Assembly (NCBI RefSeq): GCF_027409185.1
Contig: NC_084471.1
Coordinates: forward strand, 8,214,535-8,278,534
Reading direction: 5' to 3'
Source of the DNA: Cynocephalus volans
Taxonomy: Eukaryota; Chordata; Mammalia; Dermoptera; Cynocephalidae
Length of the DNA stretch: 64,000 bases
Every line of letters starts with the position of its first letter. The first letter of the stretch is position 1. The translations under genes were made by a program, and so were the position numbers. Shown here piece by piece: positions 46,915 through 56,359 of the stretch. The notes beneath the pieces are model-generated. The model was not told the origin of the DNA. It made no database searches and worked only from the letters and a program-made list of their open reading frames with translations.

Positions 46915-47903
46915 TTATTTTTCAGGAACCAAACTCAGTACTCCCTTGACAATTTCTTGTAAGGGTGGTCGTGTGGTCGTGAACTCCCGCAGTTTTTGTT
47001 TGTCTGAGAAATATACTACTTGCCCTTCATTTTGGAAGGCTAGCCTTGCAGGGTAGAGTATTCTTGGCTGACAATCTCTGCCTTTTAGTATTTTGAATAT
47101 ATCATCCCATTCCTTTCTGGCTATTAGGGTTTGTGATGTTAGCCTGATTGGGGCTCCCTTATAGGTGATTTGACGCTTCTCTCTTGCAGCTCTTAAGATT
47201 CTCTCTTTGCCTTTGAGTTTTGCCAATTTGACTATAACCTGTCTTGGAGAAGACCTTTTTTGGTTGAATACGTTTGGAGATCGTTGAGCTTCCTGGATCT
47301 GAAGATCTGTGATTTTTCCTATACCCGGGAAGTTTTCCGCCACTATTTTGTTGAATATGTTTTCAATGCAATCTCCTTTTTCCTCCCCTTCTGGAATACC
47401 CATGACTAGGATATTTGAGCACTTAAGGTTGTCTCATATCTCTCTCAGATTTTCTTCAATGTCTTTGATTCTTTTTTCTTTTTTTTTTTGTCTGCTTGTG
47501 TTATTTCAAGCAGCCCATCTTCAGGTTCAGAGGCTCTCTCTTCAACTTCGGCAAGCCTGCTGGTTAAACTCTCTGTTGTGTTTTTTATTTCACTGAATAA
47601 CTTCTTCAGTTCAGCAAGTTCTCCTACATTTTTTTTCAGGGCATTGATTTCCTTGTACATTTCCTCTTTCTTGTCCTGTATACTTTTCCTCGTTTCATCA
47701 TGATGTCTAGCTGAGTTTTCTTGTATCTCATTCAGTTTCCTTAGAATTATCACTCGAAATTCCTTGTCAGTCATTTCAAGGGCTTCTTGTTCTATAGGAT
47801 CTAGAGCTTGAGATTTATTATCTTTGGGTGGTGTACTTTCTTGATTTTTTGTATTTCTGGTATCCTTTCTTTGATATTTATTCATTGTGGCAGGGGGTTT
47901 CAC
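46915..47903 (-). pseudogene. L1 ORF1p, disrupted
   Basis: The N-terminal part (47903 to about 47480) has a K/E-rich coiled coil (EVEERASEPEDG at its end). The frame then shifts in an A-tract at 47490-47471. The central RRM and C-terminal domain continue in another frame from a TGA at 47436-47434, at a CGA-type site. The remainder includes NILVMGIPEGEEKGD and ARLAFQNEGQVVYFS and runs open to the natural stop before 46915. Two lesions therefore separate coiled coil from RNA-binding parts. ORF1p normally forms trimers that coat L1 RNA. Confidence 0.88.
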
Positions 47904-48930
47904 AGTCTACAGGTTTGACACTGTTGACTGACTAAGATGTTGCTGGGGTTACCAATTTGGTATGGCTGCCTCAGTGACTGCTCTGTTGGCCACTAGTGCC
48001 TTGCGTGTGTGATTACCTCAGGTCTTAGGCCTCTCCAGGGAGCCACCTCTCTGGTCAGCTTGGACTCTGCCGGGCTGCTGGGTGACGGGGCTGTACTGGG
48101 TGTCGCTCCTGCCGCTGCCGCTTCCCCCGCTGCTGCCGCTGCCACCGGCACCACTGCCTCCGGCTCCACTTCCCCCGCTCCCGCTGCTACCGCTGGTGCT
48201 GCTTCCCCCGCTGGCGCCGCTGGTGCTGCCGCGGGCTCCTCCGCTTCTGCCACTGCTGCCGGTTCTTCCGCTGCTGCCGCTGCCACCGGCTCCGCTGCCA
48301 CCGGGTCTTCCGCTGCTGCTGCCGCCACTTCCGTGGGCGGGCGCAGAGTTGCGCGGTCACCGACTGCAAGCGGCGGCGGCTCCAACCTTTCTAGGGGCCC
48401 GCTCTGGGGTTGGGCTGGGGCAAGTCGCTACCTTTTCTTCTTTCCACGTAGGCGCTGTGATTTCTTCCAGTCCCTGGGGCCCCCGAGTCTTGAGTTTCCA
48501 CCGCTGCCTTCAGACCGCCATCTTGCCCGCAGTTGCACTTCTTGTGGTTTCAGTTACCTGTGTGGCCAAAGTTTCTGAGGCTGGGAGGTCCAAAGTCCAT
48601 CTGGTGGTGGCTACAGCAATCCAGGGTGCTCACATTGCAAGATGGTGGAAGCAGAGAGAGCAAATGACCTAAACTTTTAGAAACCCAGTCTGGAGCTGCA
48701 CGGGGTCCTGCAGCACCGGCATCCGTAAGGCTCAGGCCCACTCTCCGCAGTGCCTCAGGTCCCCCCGTAGCGGCTCATTTAAACTCACCAGCGACCATTA
48801 CCGGGGGATGGGGGAGGCTGAGCGATTGCCGAGTACCTCCGAGCGGGACACAGAAATACCCAAAGGAGGCCGAAAACACCCGAGGCGAGTCGGCGGCAGA
48901 GGAGGCCGTTGCCGGAAATTGTCGAGGATT
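47904..48930 (-). promoter_or_regulatory. L1 5'UTR/internal promoter, composite
   Basis: From the L1 5' end inward there are three parts. First is a CpG-containing lead (48930-48660). Next is a segment at 48655-48570 strongly resembling the MaLR-type LTR at 17263-17341. Last is a CpG island with imperfect CTG/CCG triplets (about 48100-48340). Open frames in several phases here, up to 196 codons on the + strand, follow from the triplet repeat and show no family resemblance. Confidence 0.7.
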
Positions 48931-48949
48931 ACCCAGACCATTCTGTTTA
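48931..48949. repeat. L1 target-site duplication, right copy
   Basis: An exact repeat of 42611-42629, abutting the L1 5' end. Confidence 0.9.
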
Positions 48950-49022
48950 AAAGAGCGAACTGCACCCCCGCGCAGCCCTGGCTGCCTCCCCCAGCTGTTT
49001 TCTCCGTGGTCTCTCACCTGCA

Positions 49023-49139
49023 CCCGGAAAGTACGCATTCCTCAGGGAAAACCCCGAGAGTGTTTTGAGATGGATTTTTTCCCCCACTGGGTGTAGTGAG
49101 GGGACCATCTGGAGGCCGACAGGCTGTGCGCTTTAGTCT
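49023..49139 (-). repeat. inverted repeat, right arm
   Basis: The complement of the arm at 41646-41760. It lies 73 bases outside the right L1 target duplication and grades into an MLT1-like 3' end. Confidence 0.75.
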
Positions 49140-49360
49140 CCATAAAGAGGGAGAACAGTAAAAGCGAGCCAAGGGCGCCTGATGCCACCAGCCACTAGGA
49201 GAGAGGCAGGGACAGATCCTCCCTCGCAGCCCTCAGGAGGAAACGGCCCTGCCACCACCTTGGACCTCTGGCCTCCAGAACTCTGAGGGAACACATTTCT
49301 GCTGTTTAGCCACCCAGCTGGGGTACTTTGTTAGGGCAGCGCCAGGAGATGCACACGGAT
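49140..49360 (+). repeat. MLT1-type LTR 3' part
   Basis: Contains 'ggcctccagaactctgaggg', 'ctgctgtttagccacccagc' and 'gtactttgttagggcagcgc', the conserved MLT1 3' end. Confidence 0.6.
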
Positions 49361-50380
49361 TTTGGATGGATCAGGTTGGATGATGGAAGCGGGGGGGGGA
49401 GGCTGTCCCTGTCCCCTGTCCTGCTCCAGAATGGACTGTGGGCTCTCAGGTGCTCTGGGGCCCGAGGTAAAGGTTTGGGGAGGAGCTTCCCCCAAGTTGC
49501 CCACATCGGGGAGGCGCAGGTGGGTTCTGGCCTTGGTCTTCTTTTAGGTTAACTCTGGGCTCCAAAGGGTCACAGCTGCCATGGAGGTGCAGTCCCGACA
49601 CGGTGCTCCAGCTACCTGACCACTCCCCCAGCATTGGGGGCCTCACCTGTTCTCAGCCCCCAGTAACTGATCAGTGTCTGTGCTCACCATTTCATGTGAC
49701 CCTGGGCCTAATTGGATTCCCCAGTGTCCCATGCTGGATGAGCCCACTTCTGCGCCTGAGGCCTCTCTGGCCCGGCCATGTGTGTGGGGCCCATATGGGA
49801 AGCCTGGAACCATGGCCTTCCACCTCCTGTCTCCATGACAGGTTTGCAGGAAGGGGAGACAAAGTCAGAGATGATAAGGAAGACAGCAGGTCACAAACTG
49901 GCAGTTCCCACAGGCATAATTCCTTTGACCCTCACAGCGTGTTGTCAATTTCTGGATTAGTCACTGACACCTAAAAATACACAGCTCAGCAGATCAATGG
50001 CTTCCCTTGAGCAATGGGAAATTCTGGGCACACTAGACCGAATTCCCACATGATAGGCATTGGCAGGCTGCCCTGCCAGGGCGTGCTGGCTCTGAAGTCC
50101 CCACCCCTCCCCATTGCCTCACCCCCAGCCAGCAGGAGGAACCCCACAGCCTGTCTAGGCCTCATGGGCACTTGGGTTTTTGACATTTGCCTCATTTGGC
50201 ACTTTATAAACCGGAAGTCACATTCACCACCTCACTTGATCCTATCAGCCGATGGGGGCAAAAATCCCAAGACATTGTTTGTCACCTGAGAAAACAGGTG
50301 GAATCTAAAAGGGGAGGGACTTCCCCAAGACTGCTCAGCTCAGTCTGGGAGGTGCCAGGTCTCTGTGCCCCACTTAGTTC
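49361..50380. other. intronic sequence without recognised features
   Basis: Single-copy-looking DNA. No exon of the SERHL-like gene or repeat was recognised with confidence. Confidence 0.4.
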
Positions 50381-50384
50381 CCTT

Positions 50385-50790
50385 TCTGTGTCCCCACCCC
50401 TCCCCTCCAGCTTTCGCCTCACCTCCTGGGGACTGCTTCCTGGACCACCCTCTCCGGAGCAGGCCCCCCTCCCCCTCCCTGTGAGTTTCTTCCAGAAGAC
50501 TCTGTATACTTCTTTTATTTATAAAGTGTCTAGCTATTGGTTTGTCTGTTTACCTGTTTATCATCTGTTTCTCTTTCTAGAATCTACATTCCTCACCCGG
50601 CCTCCTCCCTGCTCAACTCCAGGGGGCGTCATTTCCACTTGTGAACAGCACCCCTTGCAGTTGTGCCACCAAAGGTACTGGCCCCACTGAGAGAGGGACG
50701 GAGTTGGCTCTGGCTCAGTGTAGCCACCACAGCCTTCCTTGGTGCAGGGCACGGGGCTCACCCCTAGTAAAGATTTCCTGAATGAACATG
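50385..50790 (+). repeat. L2 fragment
   Basis: L2 3'-region layout, including 'ctctccggagcaggcccccc', 'tacttcttttatttataaag' and 'cagggcacggggctcacccc'. Confidence 0.5.
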
Positions 50791-51004
50791 TGGGAAAACA
50801 GTGTAGAAACGCCTGTGCTTGTGCCTGAAGCCGCCCGAAACCGAGGTACCACCAACTCCACTTCTCCACTTTGAAAACCTCTTCAAAGTCACTCGGCCCC
50901 CTAGGACGTCCTCATAGCCTCTCCTGGGCACCCACCCCGCAGGTCCAGCACAGCATGGCCGTGACATTCCCCAACATTTAGTCCCAAGACACCTGAACAA
51001 GATC

Positions 51005-51200
51005 CCCACAGAGCGTGGCTTTCTGAGCTGTGCAATAGCTGTGTGACCTTGCACAAGTCACTTGGCAATTCTGAGCCTCAGTTTCTCCTGCTCTAAATGG
51101 GAGGAGTACAAGGCATAGGAGGATGAGATGGGATACTGTTTGCAAAGTATTCAGTGTTATGCTTGGTCCAGAGCAAGTCCTTCATATCACTACTCAAAAA
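51005..51200. repeat. MIR fragment
   Basis: Contains 'gtgtgaccttgcacaagtca', 'ctgagcctcagtttctcctg' and 'atgggaggagtacaaggcat', the MIR core. It lies immediately downstream of the SERHL-like exon at 51245 in that gene's direction. Confidence 0.65.
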
Positions 51201-51244
51201 GAGTAGTGACAATATGCAGTGGCCTTGGACAGTGAGTCCCTCAC

Positions 51245-51321
51245 CTGTGGCCTCCTTCGTGGTTCCTCTGTGTAGAAGGAGATCCCTACACTCCGCACCC
51301 ACGTGACTGTTCTTCAGGAAC
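51245..51321 (-). pseudogene. SERHL: SERHL-like internal exon, intact
   Basis: The acceptor is tctgccccag and the donor is gtgagg. The exon reads FLKNSHVGAECRDLLLHRGT and TKEATG, close to human LKSNSHLSEECGELLLQRGT and TKVATG. It is open throughout. It is separated from the next recognised exon by about 21.5 kb, of which about 6.3 kb is one L1 insertion. Confidence 0.75.
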
Positions 51322-51479
51322 CTGGGGCAGACAGAGGGACGCTGAATGCCTGGGGGCCAGGAGGTCAGATGAAAAGGAGGAGAGGACAGGGGAAGGGAGG
51401 CCACCACAAAGGACACATGTGTGTGTCCCATGTGACGATGGCATGTTTAAAGCAGCGGTATATGTGCGTGTCTGGGCTT

Positions 51480-51600
51480 CCACTCCTTTAGACAACAAAG
51501 ATTTATAGAGCTATGACTTACCAGGCACACTGCCAGATGCGGGAGATACAAATGTGACCAAGACAGCCACGGTCCTGTCCACCTTTGTGGGGCTCCCAGG
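51480..51600 (+). repeat. L2/MIR-like 3' fragment
   Basis: Contains 'acaacaaagatttatagagc' and 'accaggcacactgccagatg', typical of an L2-like terminal region. Confidence 0.35.
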
Positions 51601-52300
51601 CCATCAGGATCAGCAGGCTGTTGTTGGACAGTGTGGTTCCCTGCAGAGCAGGGTGGGGCGGCTGGCCTGGGGGAGGCGGGACAGGCTCCCAGAGGAAGTG
51701 GCCCCCGGCTGAGGCCCCGAGGAGGCGGCGTGGGAAGCTAGCAAGGTGCGGGCAGAACTCCAGGTAGAAGGAGCTGCGGGTCGGAGTCCCGGAGGGAAGA
51801 GAAGGTGGTAAGGAGAGGCTGGGGTAAGTGAGCCCGGGGAGAGGTGGGCATAAGTGAAGGGCATGACATGTGTGTGTGAGGGGCAGCAGGTGGGCAGGTG
51901 AAGCCCCCTCTGGGGCATTTCAGGACTGCCCAGGAAGTCTGGTGCTCAGGGTGCCCACAGGGAGAAACGGGCATGGCCTGCGTTTGTGAGGAGGAGGAGG
52001 AGGAAGGACCTTCTCTGAGCCTCAGGGGGTTCCCTCCCTCCCCCGGCCTGCTCAGGCGGGCAGCCACCCTGCAGCCTCTGCTCTGGGCCGACCGCATGCG
52101 GGGGCTTCTGGGGGGCCTCCACCTCAGCATGGTCTCCATTTCCTGATGATTCGTGTGGGCTGGCTGGGCAGGGCCCCAGTCTGGCCCGGGGCAGGGTGGC
52201 ACAGGATGCGCTCCTGCAGGGAGCCCCAGGCTTTGGCAGCAATATAGCCTCAGGGCACGGCCAGCCTCAAGCCTGAGAGCAGACCTGCCAGACACAGCCA
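51601..52300. other. GC-rich stretch upstream of SERHL-like exon
   Basis: No SERHL 5' exon was recognised despite inspection of the minus strand. Overlapping open frames on both strands show no family resemblance. Confidence 0.4.
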
Positions 52301-52569
52301 GGCCATCATTCCTTCCTGCGTTCACTCATGAACCCGCAGCTGCGGAGCCCCATCTGTGCCCCGATGCGCACCAGTGCTACCCGGGGATCAGACCCCTGAG
52401 CTGCCCCCCAAGGGACCCCTGGAGAGAGAGCCAGACATAGGTGTGGAGACACCCAGAGGAAGGAAAGATAAACTGAGTCCTCTGGGTGAGGAAAACCTGG
52501 GGCAAGCTTCACAGGATGTATCCTGCTTGAGTTAGGGCAGGACTTTCTAGAACGGGCTGGGGAGTGGGC

Positions 52570-52830
52570 CAGGCCTGGACTCTGCCACTTGCTGGCTGTG
52601 TGAGCTAGTGCAAGTTGCTAAAACCTCTCCGGCCTCAGTTTCCTTTCTGTAAAACCGGAGTAGACAGCAATAACAATAGCCGACGTTTCCTGAGCCTTCA
52701 CTAAGGGCCAGGTGTGGGAGCACTTCGCACACGCTAGCTCCCACACGTCAGTGCGCCGGCCCGCTGTCACCCTCACTTCACAGAGCAGGACACCGAGGCA
52801 CCGGCAGGTGCAGTACACGCCCAAGCTCGC
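52570..52830. repeat. MIR fragment
   Basis: Contains 'gcctcagtttcctttctgta', 'cctgagccttcactaagggc' and 'caggtgtgggagcacttcgc', the MIR core and tail. Confidence 0.65.
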
Positions 52831-53420
52831 AGAGGGGAGGTGGCCGAGGATCCAGGGCAGGCAGCGCGCTCCGGGACCCCCACCTACCCCGATCACCACG
52901 GCCCGCGCTGACCTTCTCACCCTGCCGCCCTCCCCGGACCCCCGCGCGCTCGCTCCTCTAACTCGGGGGCTACGGGAACCTTGAGGGGCCACGTGCGGCC
53001 ATGTCCCGGGTCCCCACCCTCCGGGCCTCTCGAGCTCGGCCCGCTCCCGCTCCCCGGCTGCAGGTGAAGGAGCTGCCACACCCAGGAAGGCGGCGGGATC
53101 GGCGAACCCGCCCCTGCACCAGCCCCCTCCACGTCCCAAACAGGTGGGTGGGTGCTCGCGCGTGGCCTCCCCGTCCCGCTCCGGTCCTCACCCATCGCTC
53201 TGGTCCCGCGGATGCGCGGCTGGCACTGTATGGAAGCCAGGTGGCGGGAGGGGAGGGATGGCCGCAGGGCCGGGTCCCGCCCCCCGGAGACCACGCCCCG
53301 CCAGGAGGCCCCGCCCCATCAGAAGACCACGCCCCGCCAGGAGACCACGCCCGTACAAGAGGCCCCGCCCCGCCCGGAGGCCACGCCCTCCTTCCTGCCG
53401 CCCTCCCCACCTAGGGGCTT
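52700..53420. promoter_or_regulatory. orphan CpG island
   Basis: CpG-dense, C/G-rich block with many GC boxes and no recognised coding exon. It could be the promoter of the SERHL-like gene (minus strand) or a remnant of it, but no first exon was identified. The 18-bp tandem repeat lies at its right edge. Confidence 0.55.
53286..53393. repeat. 18-bp GC-box minisatellite, six units
   Basis: Units begin at 53286, 53304, 53322, 53340, 53358 and 53376. The consensus is close to ggagaccacgccccgcca. Each unit carries a ccacgccc or ccccgccc Sp1/KLF-type core. The period is a multiple of three, so long frames on the + strand read as RRPRPA-like repeats without meaning a gene. Confidence 0.85.
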
Positions 53421-53509
53421 ACAAAGGAAACCACAAGCAATGGTGGAGTTGAGGGGTGCGGGGTGGGGAAGGGCGGATTCTTTCTTCAGTTTTGGGGGGA
53501 TTTGGGGTA

Positions 53510-53600
53510 TTTTTTTGGCAGCTGCTGGTACAGGGATTGAAACCCAGACTTTGATGTTATCAGCACCACGCTCTAACCCACTGAGCTAACCAGCCAGCGC
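53510..53600 (-). repeat. CYN-like monomeric SINE, antisense
   Basis: Runs from 'ggcagctgctggtacaggga' to 'actgagctaaccagccagcg'. Confidence 0.8.
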
Positions 53601-53619
53601 TTGGAGGGGACTTCTTAGG

Positions 53620-54800
53620 GTCTTACGTTCTCACTACCTTGTTTATGTTCCTCCGTAACCATATCCAGAGATGGGAGGGTATTAGGAAGTGCTCACATAA
53701 CCAGCTGCCAGAGACCGAAATGTTCCCCAGAAGCTCCTTCATCAGCAGGAGAAAGCCCGCAGCTCAACCTGCGACGTAAAAACAATCCCTGACACTAAGT
53801 GCAGCCTGGTATCCTGGGCTGCATCCTGGAACAGAAAAAAAGGGCATTTATCGAAAATCTGGGCGAATCTAAATGAAGTGTGGAGACTAACAGTAACGTA
53901 CCGATGTTCATTTCTGGCTTTGTACCATGGTATGTAAGATGTCGTTACGGGAAAGTGGATGAAGGGCATAAAGGAAATTCTGGACTGTCATTGTAACTTT
54001 TCTGTAAATCTAAAATTATACAAAAATTTAAGAGCTTAGTTTTGTAAAAAGTGCAGACGAAAGCATTCGATTCATAATTTAGATTCAATTACATGCATGA
54101 GGGACTAGCATGTATGTTGTATGGTGAGATGTTGTATAGTCATTAACAAGCCTGTTTTGCTGTGTTCCAAATTGCTTTAACTTAAAAAAATTTTTTTCAT
54201 GTAACACCAAGGTCTAGGGTTTGATTTCCCCAAAGCTTCAAATTTCTAAAAAAAAAATTTAGCTGTGTTTCATATAATTTGACGTGATGTATTTTCATTC
54301 TCATTGAGTTATACATATTCAGTTCTTTTAAAGAGCTAATGTAGTCACATGGTTTACAGATGAAACAGGTGTAAGAAGGTGTACATTGGGGTATCTTGTT
54401 TTTACCCCATCCCTGTCCACCCCATCAGCTATGGGCACAGACAGGGTTTGCTTCATTGGGATTGTTTTATCTAATGGTGATCAGCCACTATCAACTCTTC
54501 CTTGAAGAAACATTGAGACCTTCAAACAGTTGGTCCTCATGCTTTGCTAGCCTGGGACCAAGCACCTTGCCACTTAAAGTGTTTGCATAATCTCTGCTTG
54601 AATGCACTGTACATGATGTTTACTGTACAGTTCAGCTTTAGGAGGAAATTTATTCCACAGTTGTAGTCACACATGTCTACACAAAAATATTAACTTGCTT
54701 CTACTGACTCCTTCTAACATTCCTACAAGTGTGAGGTTTCTAATGTTATCTGTTGAGCAAGGCTATTACTTGACTCTCGTCGTCGGCTACCTTTGCTGAT
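53620..54800. other. A/T-rich intergenic DNA
   Basis: No gene recognised. A SINE 3' fragment is at 54199-54256 (aacaccaaggtctagggttt and an A-run). Confidence 0.4.
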
Positions 54801-54820
54801 CCCCAGGGGCCGGTTCAATT

Positions 54821-54877
54821 TTTTTTTTTTTTTTGGGGCAGCTGGCTGGTATGGGGATCTGAACCCTTGACCTTGGC
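54821..54877 (-). repeat. CYN-like SINE, 5'-truncated, antisense
   Basis: A T-run then 'ggggcagctggctggtatgg' and 'gaacccttgaccttggc'. The short duplication gttcaatt is at 54813-54820 and 54878-54885. Confidence 0.75.
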
Positions 54878-55164
54878 GTTCAATTCTTTACCCCTCTCTT
54901 CAAACCCTATTTTATTACACATGCATACACATGCACACACACAAACAGACACACACACCCCACTCTGCAGGTGACCTTGTCTACACTAGCCAAGCTACCA
55001 GTGTCTTCAGTCCTCCAAAGTCTGGCTCCCACCCCCCACCAATCTATTAACATACCCTCATTAATATGACCTGTGTCCTGAAACTCTATCTCCAAATTTA
55101 TAACTACAGTGATCACAGGGGCCACGTTTTTCCTACACCGTCTCTCAGTTTTTAATATTCTACA

Positions 55165-55420
55165 GCAGCACTGTCCAATAGAAATATAATGTGAGCCACA
55201 TATGTAATTAAAATTTTTCTAAGAATCTCATTTGAAAAAGTAAAAAGAAACAGGTGAAAGTAATTTTAATAATATATTTTATTTAATCCAATCTACCTAA
55301 ACCATCTTTTCAACATGCAATCAATATAAGAAGCATTAAGATGCATTAGATTCTTTCTTCATATCAAGTCTTGGCTATCTGGTGACTATTTTACACTTAC
55401 AGAGCATCTCCATCCAGGCA
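55165..55420 (+). repeat. dispersed non-autonomous repeat, copy 2
   Basis: Contains 'gtccaatagaaatataatgt', 'aaagaaacaggtgaaagtaa' and 'attttatttaatccaatcta'. The same family as 30255-30560 in the opposite orientation. Confidence 0.45.
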
Positions 55421-55704
55421 TGCTGGTCTCCCTGCTCTTCCTCGGGTACACTGAGCATGCTTCCCAGATGACAGTCACGTCCTTCAGGTCCCTGCTCAAG
55501 TGTTACCATCTCAGACCAGCTTCCCTGACCGTTTATGAGTAGCAGGCCCCAAACTCACTGTCCACAACCAATCCTCCCCTCCTGGCTTCATGTGGAATAT
55601 TCTATAAAGCAAATGTACTTCACAGGGCCTGCTTTTCCAAAGCCTTGCAGTTTCAAATATTGACCTTGTGGAGGACTGGAAATTTCCCTCAGCATATAAG
55701 TCTC

Positions 55705-56160
55705 TGTTGTAAGGTAAGGATTGTGGCACAGCAGGTTGCTGGCTCAAAGACAGACTAGTTACTGATTGTTGTGTAAAAATACTGAGAAAGGGCTGTTAAG
55801 AAGGAATGTTTGCTAAGATCAAACTGTGGCTGATAGGACCACTTAATAATTGTCTACTGGAATGTCATCTGGCTTGTTTCACTGAAAGATACCAGCCTAT
55901 ACTGTTAAACTATAACCCCACCTATGTTCTCTTCCTGTAACTTCCTGGTCTGGAAAATAAATGTAGGAAGAGAACCCCGATTCAGTGTTAATTTCCCAAG
56001 GAAGGAATGCCTCTCTCTTGAGGGTTCCAGCAGAAGATTAACCACTTCAGGGCCTCTCACTGCTCAGTAGAGATGGGCATGAGTAATCCTTTCATCTTCG
56101 TCACCCAGGGGAAGTGAGGTGACAAATCCGTGGGGGGCGAAGCAACGCAAAGCAACAGGT
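55705..56160 (+). repeat. LTR-like element (possible solo LTR)
   Basis: Begins tgttgtaagg and ends aagcaaca, the TG...CA ends of an LTR. Contains a polyadenylation signal in 'ggaaaataaatgtagg' near 55957. No internal viral sequence adjoins it. Family not assigned. Confidence 0.4.
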
Positions 56161-56214
56161 TCACGTGTCTCTATGGGACCTATCGCCACCTGAGATACTG
56201 CAAGTTTGTTAATT

Positions 56215-56350
56215 GTCTGTTTCATGAGAATGTCAGCTCCACCAGGACAGGGGCCGTGTTTTCTTCACAGTTGTATCTCCAGTGCGAGACAGCGTCTGGT
56301 ATATAGCAGGTGCTCAGTAAATATTTGTTGAATGAATAAATGTATGAATT
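56215..56350 (+). repeat. L2 3' end
   Basis: The hallmark 'tatagcaggtgctcagtaaa' is followed by 'tatttgttgaatgaataaat'. Confidence 0.65.
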
Positions 56351-56359
56351 TACTGAGCA

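Larger units (their letters stand above)
42630..48930 (-). mobile_element. full-length LINE-1 retrotransposon
   Basis: A complete L1 of about 6.3 kb on the minus strand. From its 5' end: a GC-rich 5'UTR (48930 to about 47904), ORF1 (47903-46915), a spacer, ORF2 (46724-42900), a short 3'UTR containing a T31(GT)11 block (42829-42881 as seen on +) and a (TAAA)n tail (T-rich at 42630-42660). The exact 19-bp target duplication shows insertion by target-primed reverse transcription. Few lesions in ORF2 mean it is relatively recent. It entered an older L2, within the intron of the SERHL-like gene and in the same orientation as that gene. Confidence 0.95.
27247..51321 (-). pseudogene. SERHL: SERHL/SERHL2-like serine hydrolase gene, 3' exons, decayed
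   Basis: Four exon-like blocks on the minus strand match the C-terminal half of human SERHL2 in the right order: 51321-51245, 29702-29620, 28359-28268 and 27367-27247. The family is a predicted alpha/beta-hydrolase. The nucleophile-elbow exons (GHSFGG region) were not found in the window. The exon at 28268-28359 is 92 nt against 94 expected from the protein, and the terminal exon is 121 nt against 120. The reading switches frame inside both. Read with its own splice frame, translation would stop at TGA 27323-27321. The gene is convergent with RRP7A, as in human. The intron between 29.7 and 51.2 kb has been swollen by L1 and LTR insertions, and at least one small exon expected there was not located. 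A unitary pseudogene is the simplest reading; assembly errors or a second intact copy elsewhere cannot be excluded. Confidence 0.75.

Noticed and set aside
48009-48672. Alanine/proline/serine-rich plus-strand frames of 189 and 196 codons
   Set aside because: They come from the triplet repeat in the L1 5'UTR and read antisense to the L1. No independent evidence for a protein.
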